Source: Tetracentron sinense (taxonomy: Eukaryota > Streptophyta > Magnoliopsida > Trochodendrales > Trochodendraceae). From it: a stretch of 64,000 nucleotides of DNA. This document shows positions 1-10,279 of the stretch, one piece after another. The stretch covers positions 12,140,416 through 12,204,415 of the forward strand of contig CM026564.1 of the NCBI GenBank assembly GCA_015143295.1, given 5' to 3'. The notes under the pieces were generated by a model, which did no database searches, was not told where the DNA came from, and saw only the letters and a list, made by a program, of their open reading frames with translations. The position numbers and the translations under genes are program-made. The stretch's first letter is position 1. Each line of letters opens with the position of its first letter.

Positions 1-1721
1 GACTTACATTTGGGGGTTTTGGCTTACCATAAACCTAAAAAGAGTCTTGAGAGCTTAAGAGAGGGGGAGGATCTCGAAGAGAGGGTTTTTCATCTTTGAG
101 GAGAGATTAAGCAAGTGGGTGACCTAGATCACTCCCAAAGGCTTGGATTCTTCAACTCCAAGGCAAGGTTTGTGAGAAACGCCTCCTCCAAGCTCGGTAG
201 TGCCTCCACCCACATTTTGGAGGGTTTCCCTCATCCTTTTGAAGGTCGGTACCTTTTGCTGCCCTCCTAGTCATGGTTTCCTCTTTTCCTTCCTTATTTT
301 TTGTTCTCCCTAAACCATAACTATGCTATGAGTTGGAATGCATGAATGGAGATGGATGTTGGGTGAAGGATGCCATGTATATGAGATGTGATGAATGAAA
401 TTGGAAGGGTATTGTACCAATAATAAACCCACATGTATGTTGTGAATATAAACCCACCTAGAAAAGCAAGGTGTAGGCTTTAACAAATAATATACACACC
501 ACATGTTTGATGAAATGCCAAGGTGAAGAAAATGAGTTGTAAATCAAGAAATGCATGCTTAAAAGCATATGGAATTGTTAGGGTTTATGATAGTGTGATT
601 AATTACTTTCTCTAAATGGCATGAATATTTACTTGTTTAAATTAATGATATTCTATGTATTGTTGAAATTCCAAATGTCATATTTAATTCCAAGTGAAAG
701 TATGTACACAATTCCACGAGCACGGCATGCATGACATGGCTTACTGGGGCTTTTTTTTTCTAGAATATGGATGTTAGAGGTAGGACATATCTTACGATAT
801 GTTTTACCTCGTTTTTGACAAGGACAAGAACAAGCATTGCACATGACGGAGTTTGCACTTCCCTCCCATCTCATTGAAAGAGGGGTCTCCCCTCACTCAC
901 AAGTGCATCTCATTCAAAGAAAGGTGTCCCTTCCCTCCCAAGTGCATGTCATTGAAAGAAGGGTCTCCCTTCCCTCTCAAGTGCATCTGACAAGTGCATC
1001 TTACAAGTGCATCTCACAAGTTACATGAGCATGTTTAAATTCTAAGCAAGCACGCATGGCATGACACGCTCAATAAGATCAAGCAATACAGACATGAAAA
1101 GTTTTCATGCACGAAAAGGATATTTTTAAGTCAAGTCAAGTGCATGATGATTTTAGGAGATTTATCAACTTTTATATGATGCAAGCATGAATATAAATTG
1201 TTTTACTCTTCTGTTATTATATAAATTGCTTCCTGCTGCACATATCTTTATAGTTATGCTATGACTATTGGTTAGCACTTGGTACACGCCGAGTATTCCA
1301 TGCTCAGCCATACGTTTATGTCGGCAGGTACTGAGGGAGTTGCCGCTCCTTTCGACATCTGTGCTCCTGGGCCATGGGTGGAGGAGGTGTACGTTGAGGA
1401 ACCTATGGAGGAACCTCATGCATACGAGTACTACTAGGTGGTAGATTCTAAGTGATTGTGGGTGAGCGTGAGAGATTGTGTTCATGTATTTTGGCGGGCC
1501 TATCTGCACCTTCTTTTGTGATATCATTTTGTACAAACTTGGATCATATATATACTTAGAGGTTTGGTTAATCTTCTGCTGTGCCATTTTAGTTATGTTT
1601 CTGCTATTATTGTCCTCTATTGTATATGCTCCAGGTATTTTGTAGGTTGGTTTGTCAAGCAAGTCATGATAAGTCGTCCAAGATTCACTCTAACTCCTAG
1701 GGTGGGTTTTGGGTTGCGATA
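1..1721 (+). repeat. 5' LTR of A1 (partial)
   Basis: The 3' part of a family A LTR. It ends in the family-typical block aactcctagggtgggtttt followed by a degraded terminus (gcgata instead of gcgaca). Inside are the hairpin minisatellite (about 886-1010), a palindrome remnant near 785, the hairpin at 1288-1308 and the micro-ORF 1318-1437. The LTR start lies before the window. Confidence 0.88.
1318..1437 (+). CDS. LTR micro-ORF, 39 codons
   Basis: Small ORF inside the LTR, starting 9 nt after a short hairpin (1288-1308). It reads MSAG, then APFDICAPGPWVEE, then a tail ending EYEYY and TAG. The same start (atg tcg gca ggt), the PFDxC...PWVEE core and the stop recur in every family A LTR of the window and, with many silent changes, in families C, D and F. 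No known family is recognised. The peptide is acidic and too short for a signal peptide or membrane segment. If the genomic RNA starts upstream of it, it would be an upstream ORF in the gag leader. It could instead be a conserved RNA element; the protein-level conservation argues for coding. Confidence 0.55.
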   Translation: MSAGTEGVAAPFDICAPGPWVEEVYVEEPMEEPHAYEYY

Positions 1722-1725
1722 GAAG

Positions 1726-1737
1726 TGGTATCAAAGC
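1726..1737 (+). other. Primer binding site of A1 (tRNA-iMet type)
   Basis: tggtatcaaagc, one base off TGGTATCAGAGC, 4 nt after the LTR end. This is complementary to the 3' end of plant initiator tRNA-Met, the usual minus-strand primer for this group. Confidence 0.85.
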
Positions 1738-1920
1738 TTAGGCTTTAGGTCTTTAGGGTCGCTTAGAATCTAATACCGCGGCTTGACAAGAGCATATGTC
1801 AAGAAGCAGGATAGGAAGGAAGTAAGTCGGAAGCGAGCCATGTTCCAAGTATAAGTCTAAAAGTTTAGTCTTAGTCAGAAAGGTTTGTTTCAACCAAGTA
1901 CGGGTCTTAGGGATGATAGA

Positions 1921-2462
1921 TGTCACGCCCCAAAATACCCCCTAGGAGTTTAGGGATACTTTAGGCGTGACTATACGTACTTGCCAAACCATCCTGTCAT
2001 GAACATGATAATTACAGTACTAAAACAATGATAATCAGAGCGCGGAAGCTAAACATAAATGCATAAGCGTAAACTAACTTTTCATTTCTTCTATAGTTCT
2101 CAAAATGGTATTCCAAGTGATCATAATTATACAAACATGCCTAGGACTAAGGTGGACAGGCCCACTTATTAAAATGTCAAACTACATAAAACCCTCTCGT
2201 ACTCTCCCCTCAACAGTAGTCGAGGTACGGCCACACGTCGAGATCTCGGTCCGCCTGAGACTGCAGTGGGATAGACGGCTCTCTCTCCTCTATGTACTCT
2301 TCCTTGACCCAAGGCTCTGGGTCGAGGGCTCTCTCGGTACCTGCCGACATGAGAGTACGACTGAGCATGGAATACTCAGCGAGTACAAGCTACTAGCTAA
2401 CCATAACAATTAATAAAACACCACAACAGTAATACAATACAGAGCAGTAAGAAGAACATCAC
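1921..2462 (-). repeat. Family F LTR fragment in the A1 leader
   Basis: The left edge begins tgtcacgccccaaaatac, the reverse complement of the LTR end seen at 62,072. The fragment then runs backward through the second hairpin (near 2140-2180), the micro-ORF (2210-2350) and the first hairpin (near 2365). About 540 bases are present. The right edge near 2462 rejoins A1 leader sequence shared with A2 and A3, so only the 3' part of an LTR is here. No matching target duplication is seen at the right edge, which suggests truncation after insertion. Confidence 0.75.
2210..2350 (-). CDS. LTR micro-ORF, 46 codons (family F type)
   Basis: Minus-strand ORF in the F-type LTR fragment. It starts MSAGTERALDPEPWVKEEY and ends with an RDLDVWPYLDYC tail before TGA. 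It is nearly the same peptide as the one at 61656-61796, sixty kilobases away, and shares only the MSAG start and the PW(V)xEEY core with family A peptides. The extra C-terminal block rich in D, W and Y is typical of F and C types. Function unknown. Confidence 0.55.
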   Translation of the reverse strand: MSAGTERALDPEPWVKEEYIEEREPSIPLQSQADRDLDVWPYLDYC

Positions 2463-2512
2463 ATGGTTTCAAGTGAGACTCATGTGGTGCTATTGTTCTC
2501 AGGACTTTAGTC

Positions 2513-3761
2513 ATGAAAGGGGGCACACGGGGTCATGGACCACATACCAGAGCTTCATCTTCTTCTCGGGATGAGGTTGAGCAGTCGGACCTCTCACAGG
2601 TCTTAGGCTCTATTGCTGAGACTCTCGCCCTCCTGGCGGCTCGGCAAACTATACCGTCGTCGGCAGCACCTACTCCACCGCCTACGACTCCAGTACATCG
2701 TACAGCTGGGGTTGAGGCATTTAGGAGATTGAGGCCTCCATCATTCCATGGGAGTGTGGACCCTCTTGCTGCGGAGGCTTGGATCCTCCAAGTGGAGAAG
2801 ATATTTGCAGTTCTCTCTCCGACAGAGGAAGAGAAAGTAGCATGGGCTGTTTTCATGCTAGAGGGCGAAGCGCACCATTGGTGGTTGTCCGCATTGAGGA
2901 CATGAGATTTGACCATGGAGGGTCAACCTTGGACTTGGGAGGAGTTCAAGGACACTTTTTATAAAAAGTATTTTCCGATAGGAGCACGGGAAAAGAAAAA
3001 GAGAGAATTCATTAACCTTGAGCAAGGTTCGATGTCCGTGGCCGCTTATGAGGCCAAGTTCTCGGAGCTCTCTAGATTTGCGCCTCACATGGTTGCCACT
3101 GAGGCAATCAAAGCGAGAAGATTTGAGCAAGGGCTCAAAGATGTTATCATGGAGAAGGTTTTAGTTTTCAGACATGCTACCTACCCTGAGGTAGTAGACA
3201 AGGCCTTATTGTTCAAGACCAATTCAGAGGCGGTGTCCAAGAAGAGGGAGTTGGCGAGAGGCCAACCTAACAGTTCAGCACCTCTAGAGAGGTGGGCTCG
3301 TACCGGCCCTTAATAGTACGCATGGCCAGCACCACCGATGAGGCCGTCTTATGCACCTCCAGTCCCACGGTCGTACGTGCCTCAGGCACCGCGACCTCAG
3401 GCTCTTCCGGCCCCACGACCAGTGGCACCTCAGGTAGCGAGGTACGCTCCACCTCCAGCCCCTCTGACTTACACTTATGAGGTATGTACTTCATGCGGCC
3501 GAAGGCATCCGGTAGGAGATTACCGAAGAGCAACGGGTGGATGTTATCATTGCTGTCGCCAGAGCCATATGATCAGAGATTGCCCTACTCGGCATTTACC
3601 AGGCCAGTCTCAGGGGATTAGGCCCCCAGCACGCCCAGCAGGATCACACCAGGCGTCATCTCAGCCTACACGTTCTGCACCTCCACCTCGTCAGGCAAAC
3701 CAGGGGCGAGTTTTTGCCTTGACAAAGGGTGATGCACTTTCATCTGACGATGTAGTGCAAG
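2513..3761 (+). pseudogene. gag: gag of A1, with nonsense mutations
   Basis: Nucleocapsid precursor forming the cytoplasmic particle. In one frame there is an N-terminal low-complexity stretch with SSSSRDE, a retrotransposon gag core (from about SFHGSVDPLAAEAW to KRRELARG), a proline-rich linker and a zinc knuckle CYHCCRQSHMIRDC (CX2CX4HX4C, all ligands present). The start ATG at 2513 matches the start in A2 and A3. Breaks: TGA at 2903-2905 where A2/A3 have an arginine codon (CGA-type change), and paired stops TAA TAG at 3311-3316 where A2 reads Tyr-Gln. The reading frame then runs open to 3761, where the intron-like gap starts after the first base of a glycine codon; an unspliced frame stops at 3773-3775. 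Confidence 0.88.
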
Positions 3762-3903
3762 GTACGCAGTTGTAGTTTATTTAATTTTCCTTAAATTTTT
3801 GTTATGGATTATTCGATTGTGTACATATATGGCATATTATATATATACACCTGTATGTATACGCTGTTGATGCATGGATTGACATAGCTAGTTAAAATTT
3901 CAG
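3762..3903 (+). other. Putative spliceosomal intron between gag and pol (142 nt)
   Basis: AT-rich interval bounded by caag|gtacg and tttcag|gaac. Removing it joins gag frame 2 to pol frame 0 inside one glycine codon (phase 1), giving VVQG followed by [16 protein letters not shown]. The same junction occurs in A2 (146 nt), A3 (142 nt) and D1 (148 nt). Family B is uninterrupted here. In-frame stops occur in the unspliced reading. Splicing is inferred; no transcript is available. Confidence 0.75.
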
Positions 3904-6900
3904 GAACTTTACTAGTCAATGAGTGTTTGGCTCGAGTGTTGATTGATACCGGGTCTACTCATTCATTTGTCTCGTCGAGTTTTTCAGAAGGCTTTTCTGT
4001 GGAGCCTAGTCAGCTAGAACAGGAGTTGGCCATTTTAACTCCTCTCGGCAAGACAGTATTGGCGGATAAAGTGTATAGTAACAGTGTGGTTCAAGTGGGG
4101 AGCCACGAGTTGGCGGTTGATCTAATCCTTCTCAGATTTCAAGACTTTGATGTTATATTGGGAATGGATTGGTTAGCAGCGCATCATGGGCATGTAGCTT
4201 GCTTTAAGAAAATGGTACTCTTCAAGCCGGTAGAAGGAAAACCATTTTACTTTCGAGGGTTGAAAAGGAGAGGTATTGCTTGCTTTGCGGCGTTGAGTTT
4301 AGCGAACCCCAAGGCAAAGGACTCTTCGACTATTCCGGTCATGAGTGAATTCCTGGATGTGTTTCCAGAGGAGTTACCAGGATTACCTCCAGATAGGGAG
4401 ATTGAGTTTGTGATCGAGTTTGCACCAGGCACAACTCCTATTTTCAGGGCTCCGTATAGAATGGCCCCTATTGAACTCAAGGAGTTGAAGACACAGTTGG
4501 AGGAATTACAAGGCCTTGGTTTCATTCGACCAAGTGTCTCACCGTGGGGTGCCCCGGTGTTATTCGTTAAGAAGAAAGATGGCTCGATGCGGATGTGCGT
4601 CGATTATTGGCAATTAAACAAAGTCACTATAAAGAATAGGTACCCATTGCCTAGGATTGATGACTTGTTCGATCAGTTAAAGGGAGTAAAATTTTTCTCT
4701 AAGATAGATCTTCGATCGGGCTATCACCAGTTGAAGATTAAGGCGGAAGATATTCCCAAAACTGCTTTTCGGACTCGATATGGACACTACGAGTTCTTGG
4801 TGATGCCTTTCGGTCTCACGAACGTGCTGGCAGCCTTTATGGATTTGATGAACCGAGTGTTCCAGACATGTCTTGATCGATGTGTGATTGTGTTTATCGA
4901 TGACATCTTGATATATTCCCAGACACGGGAAGATCACATCCGAGACCTTCGTCTTCCTTTGGAAATGCTGAGAGAGCACAAGCTATACGCCAAATGCAGT
5001 AAGTGTGAGTTTTGGTTGGAAAAGGTGGCATTCCTAGGCCACGTCGTTTCTGCGGAAGGCATATCGGTGGATCCGAAGAAGATAGAGGCAGTCATGAGTT
5101 GGGCGAGGCCCAAGAGTGTCAGCTTTCTTGGGTTGGCAGGCTACTACAGGAGATTCGTAGAGGGTTTCTCCAGCCTTGCAGCACCGCTCACTTATTTGAT
5201 AAGGAAGAACGCGATGAGGTGTATAGTGATGCTTCACATGTTGGACTTGGGTGTGTGCTTATGCAACACAAGAAAGTCATTGCCTATGCATCTAGATAAT
5301 TGAAGGAGCATGAAAAGAATTACCCCACGCACGACTTGGAACTTGCTGCAATCGTGTTTGCACTTAAGATTTGGCGACATTACTTGTACGGGGTAGAATT
5401 CTATGTGTATACGGATCACAAGAGCCTCAAATATCTCTTTTCCCAAAAGGAGCTGAATCTAAGGCAACGGCGTTGGATGAAATTTTTGAAAGACTATGAC
5501 TGCACCATCCAATACCACCTGGGCAAAGCAAACATTGTAGCGGACGCCTTGAGCAGAAGACCTCCGGGGTTATTAGCACACATGTTGGTGCAAGAATGGA
5601 GATTATTGGAGGATTTGACAAATCTGGACATTAGTGTGAATGATACAGTCCGCGGTCCTGTCTTGGCAAATGTCACGGTTCGGCCATACATTATAGATTT
5701 GATCCAAGAATATCAAGCCACGGATGCGGAACTATTGGCTTTCCGGGACAAGGAAGTTGCCAAGGGTAGTGAGGTCTTCTCTCTCACTAGTCGAGGTGCT
5801 ATCACATTCAAGGGAAGGCTTTGTGTCCCAGCCAATGCGGATCTTCGACGAGAGATTATGGATGAAGCTTATCGGATAAAGTACACTGTGCATCCAGGGG
5901 GTACAAAGATGTACCGAAAACTCAAGAGTCACTTTTGGTGGTGGAATATGAAGAGGGATGTTGCGGAATATGTGGCACGGTGTTTGTTGTGCCAGCAAGT
6001 GAAAGCAGAGCACATGCGTCCCGTAGGTCTATTACAGTCTCTTCCTATTCCCGAGTGGAAATGGGAGAACATCTCCATGGACTTCATAGTTGGCTTGCAA
6101 AAGACAGCAAGGAACTCAGATACGATTTGGGTTGCGGTGGACCATTTGACAAAGTCCGCGCACTTCTTGCCATACTGGACCACATTCAATTCTAGCTAGT
6201 TGGTTGTTCTGTACATCAAGGAAGTGGTTAGGCTACACAGGGTGCCAGTCAGTATTGTGTCAGATCGGAATCCAAGATTCACATCAAGATTCTGGAAGAG
6301 TTTTCAGGATGCCATGGGTTCCTGACTTGACTTCAGCATCACATTTCATCTACAGACGGATGGACAAACCGAGAGAGTGAACCAAGTCATCGAAGACATG
6401 CTTCGAGCTTATATGCTGGATTTCAAGGGAAGTTGGGAAGAACACTTGCTTTTAGTTAAATTCGCCTATAATGACAACTGCGAGGCCAGCATTCAAATGG
6501 CGCCATTTGAGGCCTTCTATGGGCGAAGCTGCAGGTCTCCTCTCTATTGGGATGAGGTAGGAGAGAGGAAGGTGTTGGGTCCGGAGTTGATCGAGCAAAC
6601 TGCTAGTATAGTCAAGATCATCCGGGATCGTTTGAAAGCCGCTCAAGATCGTTAAAAGAGCTATGCGGACACGCGCCGCAGTGACTTGGAATTCCAGGTT
6701 GGGGATCAAGTCTTTGTGAGGGTATCTCCTAGCAAGGGGATTATGAGATTTGGTAGGCGAGGCAAGCTTAGTCCTCAATATGTTGGCCCGTTTGAGATCC
6801 TCACGTGAGTTGGTGAGGTTGCTTACAGGGTAGCTCTTCCACCTCACATGGCCACGGTTCACAACGTTTTCCATGTGTCCATACTTCGGAAGTACATTGC

Positions 6901-7115
6901 GGACCCTTCGCATGTCATAGACTTGGAACCGTTGGAAATTCAAGAGGATCTCACTTTAATTAAGAGGCCGGTTCATATATTGGATCGGAGAGATTAGTCC
7001 TTCCAACAAAATGATTCCGTTGGTTCTCGTGCAGTGGCAACATCATGCTCGAGAAGATTCTACGTGGGAGCGAGAGGTCGAAGTCAAAGCGAAGTACCTG
7101 GAATTGTTTAAATGA
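3904..7115 (+). pseudogene. pol: pol of A1, frameshifted and with stops
   Basis: Polyprotein for element replication. Order: protease ([13 protein letters not shown], active D-T-G), RT (from [22 protein letters not shown] catalytic box near 4895), RNase H ([13 protein letters not shown] to ADALSRR), integrase (zinc region ending CLLCQQ; core [27 protein letters not shown]) and a chromodomain-like end (WQHHARED, TWERE). Breaks: loss of four residues (TEIR) near 5120, a deletion of roughly 0.1 kb with frameshift near 5210 at the RT/RNase H border, stops at 5297, 6197, 6323, 6653, 6806 and 6995, and a frameshift near 7000. Most stops are CGA-to-TGA or CAG/CAA-to-TAG/TAA type against intact sister copies. 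RT also has TNVLAAF for TNAPAAF. Not functional. Confidence 0.92.
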
Positions 7116-7201
7116 GTTATTGTATAGGTTTTGTATAGGACTTGTAATTTTGTTTTAGTTTGTAATACAAGTATTGTCTAAATTTCGAGGATGAAATTTT
7201 T

Positions 7202-7216
7202 GTAAGGGGGGGAGGA
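7202..7216 (+). other. Polypurine tract of A1
   Basis: Purine run with seven consecutive G followed by aggA, directly before the 3' LTR. It follows the tttcgaggatgaaattttt motif also seen before the 3' LTRs of the other copies. It is the expected plus-strand primer site. Confidence 0.85.
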
Positions 7217-7424
7217 TGTAGAGCCCCGGACTTTTCATGCTTAATGCTTAGCACTTTCGTAGCTAATTTGCCTTTAATGTAGTATAATTAATAAATAAGG
7301 AAGAAATTAAAAATTCCGAAATGTTAGAAATGTTCCTTTTTGAAGTACGAACTCAACGCAAGTTGAATCGTCAAAATCCGACGAACGAGTCAAAAGATAT
7401 GCCAAAACAGTTGGACCAACAGAG

Positions 7425-7595
7425 CACCGATCGCTCGTCCACAATAGCGATCGATCGGTAGCTATCGACTGGTGCACTTTTTTGTATGGAGAAATTTTCC
7501 AGAGAGCATGTTTTTGATCGGTCGCTTGGTCAAGAACACCGATCGCTCGGTAGGCAACCGATCGATCAGTCATAACCACCGATCGCTCAGTCCCC
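7425..7595 (+). repeat. Palindrome cassette type 1 (ccgatcgatcgg)
   Basis: Degenerate copies of accgatcgatcggt and accgatcgctcggt spaced by 10-40 bases. It lies between the conserved block ending gccaaaacag and the block tgtagaaattttagtaag. Other A LTRs carry different sequences in exactly this place. Confidence 0.8.
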
Positions 7596-9044
7596 CACGT
7601 TTTGTAGAAATTTTAGTAAGAGTGTTTTCGTCATTTGGGCGTTTCACTCATACCTTAAGATGTTTGCCCGAGCCTTTAGGGCTCATTTACCACACTTAGA
7701 AGATATTAGAGAGGAAGAGAGAAGAGAAGGAGATTTCTAAACCTAGGGTTTTATTTTTGAGAAGAAATCAAAGGGTTTGTGAGCCATAGATCACCTCAAG
7801 CTTAGATTGCTTCAAGATTCCGGTTCAAGCACGCGAGGAGCAGTTTTTCCAAGCCAGGGTAGCGACTCATGGACGTTTTGGAAGGAAATTCTTTCCCTCA
7901 TTTGTCAAGGTCGGTATCTCTTGCTACCCTCCTATTTTATACCCCTTTATTTCCCTTCTTCTTTATTGTTTTCGTAATATATAATCCTAATGGGATGAAT
8001 CGATGGTTGTGGATGTGAATGGGCGATTGGATGCCGTATGAATGGATTGTGATGAATGAAATGGGGAGGGCATTGTATCCATAATGAACAAACATGTATG
8101 ATGTGAGTATAACCCACCTAGAAAAGTATGATTTAGGTTTAAATAAATAATGGTCACACCCTATGCTTGATGAAATGCCAAGGTGAACAAAACGAAGGAT
8201 AAATTAAGAAAATGCATGCTTAATTACTTATGACCTTGTTAGGGCTTATGATAGTGTGAGTTCTTGTTTTCCCTAAAATGTCATAAATGCTTATTGTTTA
8301 AATTGTGACATGCTATATATTGTGAAATCCCCAAATGTCATATTTAAATTCCAATGCAAGTATGCACATGATTCAACGAGCACGGCATGCATGACATGAA
8401 TTATCGTTATTTTCAAGAACGAGATTTAGAGGTGGGGCATATCCTACGATATGTTTCACTTCGCTTTTGTCAAGGACAAGACATGCATCTCATAAAGAAG
8501 GGTCTCCCTTCCCTTGCAAGTGCATTTAGGAAGAAGGGTCTCCCTTTCCTCAGAAGTAGTCTACTTTTGGAGCAAGCAAGATGACATGGCATGGCAAGCA
8601 TGAACATTTAGGAAGAAGGTTCTCCCTTCCCTCACAAGTAGTTTATTTTCCGAGTAAGCAAGCATGACACGCATGGTATGGCAAGCATGAACATTTAGGA
8701 AGAAGGGTCTCCCTTCCCTCACAAGTAGTGTATTTTCCAAGCAATCAAGCATGATACAAGCATGACACGCAGGGCATGGCATGACACGCATGACACAATA
8801 GACAAGTTTTCAATCACGAAAAGGGTGTTTTAAGTCAAGTCAAGTGCACAAGTTTTCTAGGGTTTTATCGGCTTTTATGAATGCAAACATGATTGTGAAC
8901 TGCTTTACCTTCCTGTATGACATGAATTATTCCTGTTTTATATATATGCAAATTGCTTCCTGCTTTATGTATACTATCTGTGTGCTATGACTGTTGGTTA
9001 GCATTTGGTACCCGCTGAGAATTCCATGCTCAGCCGTACTTCTT

Positions 9045-9164
9045 ATGTCGGCAGGTACTGAGGGAGCTACTGCTCCATTCGATGTCTGTGCTCCGAGCCC
9101 TTGGGTGGAGGAGGAGTACGTCGAGGAGCCTGTGGAGAAACCTCCGATAGAGGGCTACTATTAG
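9045..9164 (+). CDS. LTR micro-ORF, 39 codons
   Basis: Reads MSAGTEGATAPFDVC, then APSPWVEEEYVEE, ending EGYY and TAG. It starts 10 nt after the hairpin in the same LTR. Compared with the copy at 1318, most differences fall outside the PFDxC and PWVEE core. Function unknown. Confidence 0.55.
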   Translation: MSAGTEGATAPFDVCAPSPWVEEEYVEEPVEKPPIEGYY

Positions 9165-9473
9165 GTGGTGGTAGATTCTGAGTGAGTGAGCAGTGGGTGA
9201 GTTGAGAGAGATATATACTTGTATTTTGGCGGGCCTGTCCGCACTTTCTTTTGTATATCTTTCGTATGAACTTCGATCATATATAAGTATGTACACATAG
9301 AGGTTTTTGGTTAAGTCTTCCATAGTGTTTTGTTGTATGTTTCCGCTATTATTGTCCTCTATTGTATATGCTCCAAGTGTTTTTGCAGGATTGTTTGTCA
9401 AGCAAGTCATGTAAGTCATGATCAGTCGTCCAAAGTTCACTCTAACTCCTAGGGTGGGTTTCAGGTCGCGACA

Positions 9474-9917
9474 GATTTCCTAGGTCAATTAGCTATACTC
9501 TTATTGTAATTTTATGATTAATTAGAGCTTTGGAGTGATCTTCTAAAATAGTCATAGGCTCCTATGGTCAATCTATGATTCTTGAGCTTTTCAACTTACC
9601 ATTCTTTTGAGGACATTTTACATAAGTCCTATACATTCTCAGAATAAAAAGTAAATACATTTAAAAATGATGAGAGATGATCTTGGCTTGACTTGGGTCT
9701 TGTGATTTTGCCTTTTGTCATCAATGGACCTGACTTGGACTAAGGTCTTATCTTGGATCTTCATCTTGTATTCAGTGAGTTGAACTTCCTCTTGGGTAAT
9801 TTTCATCATTTTTCATGATTGAAGTGCTATCAACTTATGTAATCTGAAATGTTCATGCACTTAAATGGTTTTATTAGTACAAAATATTTCATTATATTAT
9901 TATGTTATTATCAAAAT
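9474..9917. other. No gene seen (444 bases)
   Basis: AT-rich sequence between A1 and solo LTR S1. No long ORF, no repeat shared with the rest of the window, and no LTR terminus. The phrasing (cttgacttgggtcttg, ttggatcttcatcttg) resembles degraded noncoding retrotransposon sequence, but this is not established. It ends at the AAAAT target site of S1. Confidence 0.4.
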
Positions 9918-10159
9918 TGTCGCGACCTAAGACCCACCCTAGGAGTTAGAGTGAATCTTGGACGACTAATCATAGCTTGCACGACTTACTTGATAAACCA
10001 ACCTACAAAACCCACAGAGCATAACCTCTATGTATATACATACGTAAATCCAAGTTTATACAAAAATGAAACCAAAAGAAAGTGCGGACATGCCCGTCAA
10101 AATACATAAATCTAACTCTCAAGCTCACCCACAGCTATCCACTCAGAACCTACCACCGC

Positions 10160-10279
10160 CTAATAGTAGTCCTCTACCGGAGGTTCCTCCACAGGGTCCT
10201 CAACGTACTCCTCCTCCACCCAAGGGCTCGGAGCACAGACATCAAATGGAGCAGCCGCTCCGCTATCACCTGCCGATAT
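10160..10279 (-). pseudogene. LTR micro-ORF relic, start codon lost
   Basis: The same frame as intact copies is open for 39 codons: SAG, GAAAPFDVCAPSPWVEEEY, ending EDYY and TAG. The start is ATA instead of ATG (a G-to-A change). The core and stop are intact. Confidence 0.5.

Larger units (their letters stand above)
1..9473 (+). mobile_element. A1: Ty3/gypsy chromovirus, 5' end cut by window edge
   Basis: LTR retrotransposon read left to right: partial 5' LTR (1-1721), primer site (1726-1737), gag (2513-3761), intron-like gap (3762-3903), pol (3904-7115), purine tract (7202-7216) and 3' LTR (7217-9473). Domain order protease, RT, RNase H, integrase, chromodomain-like tail is that of plant chromoviruses, and the long LTRs fit the Tekay/Del type. 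The leader carries a foreign minus-strand LTR piece (1921-2462). The coding region has at least nine stops and two frameshifts, so it is defective. The two LTRs are clearly diverged, so the element is old or the LTRs come from different copies. The left flanking duplication lies outside the window. Confidence 0.9.
7217..9473 (+). repeat. 3' LTR of A1 (2257 bp)
   Basis: Starts tgtagagccccggac and ends ggtcgcgaca. In order: gatcgatc-palindrome array (about 7425-7595), leader block with gcccgagcctttagggctc, AT-rich middle, near-palindrome CATATCCTACGATATG (8438-8453), hairpin minisatellite (about 8480-8730), hairpin plus micro-ORF (9045-9164), second hairpin (near 9225) and terminal block. The next bases are gattt. 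Confidence 0.93.

Noticed and set aside
1165-1662. 165-codon minus-strand ORF in the A1 LTR and similar ORFs near 9030-9440
   Set aside because: Antisense to the hairpin/micro-ORF module; the frame is not kept between copies.
9474-9917. Possible start of the family C LTR
   Set aside because: No tgt terminus or match to other LTR starts could be found, so the boundary was left open.
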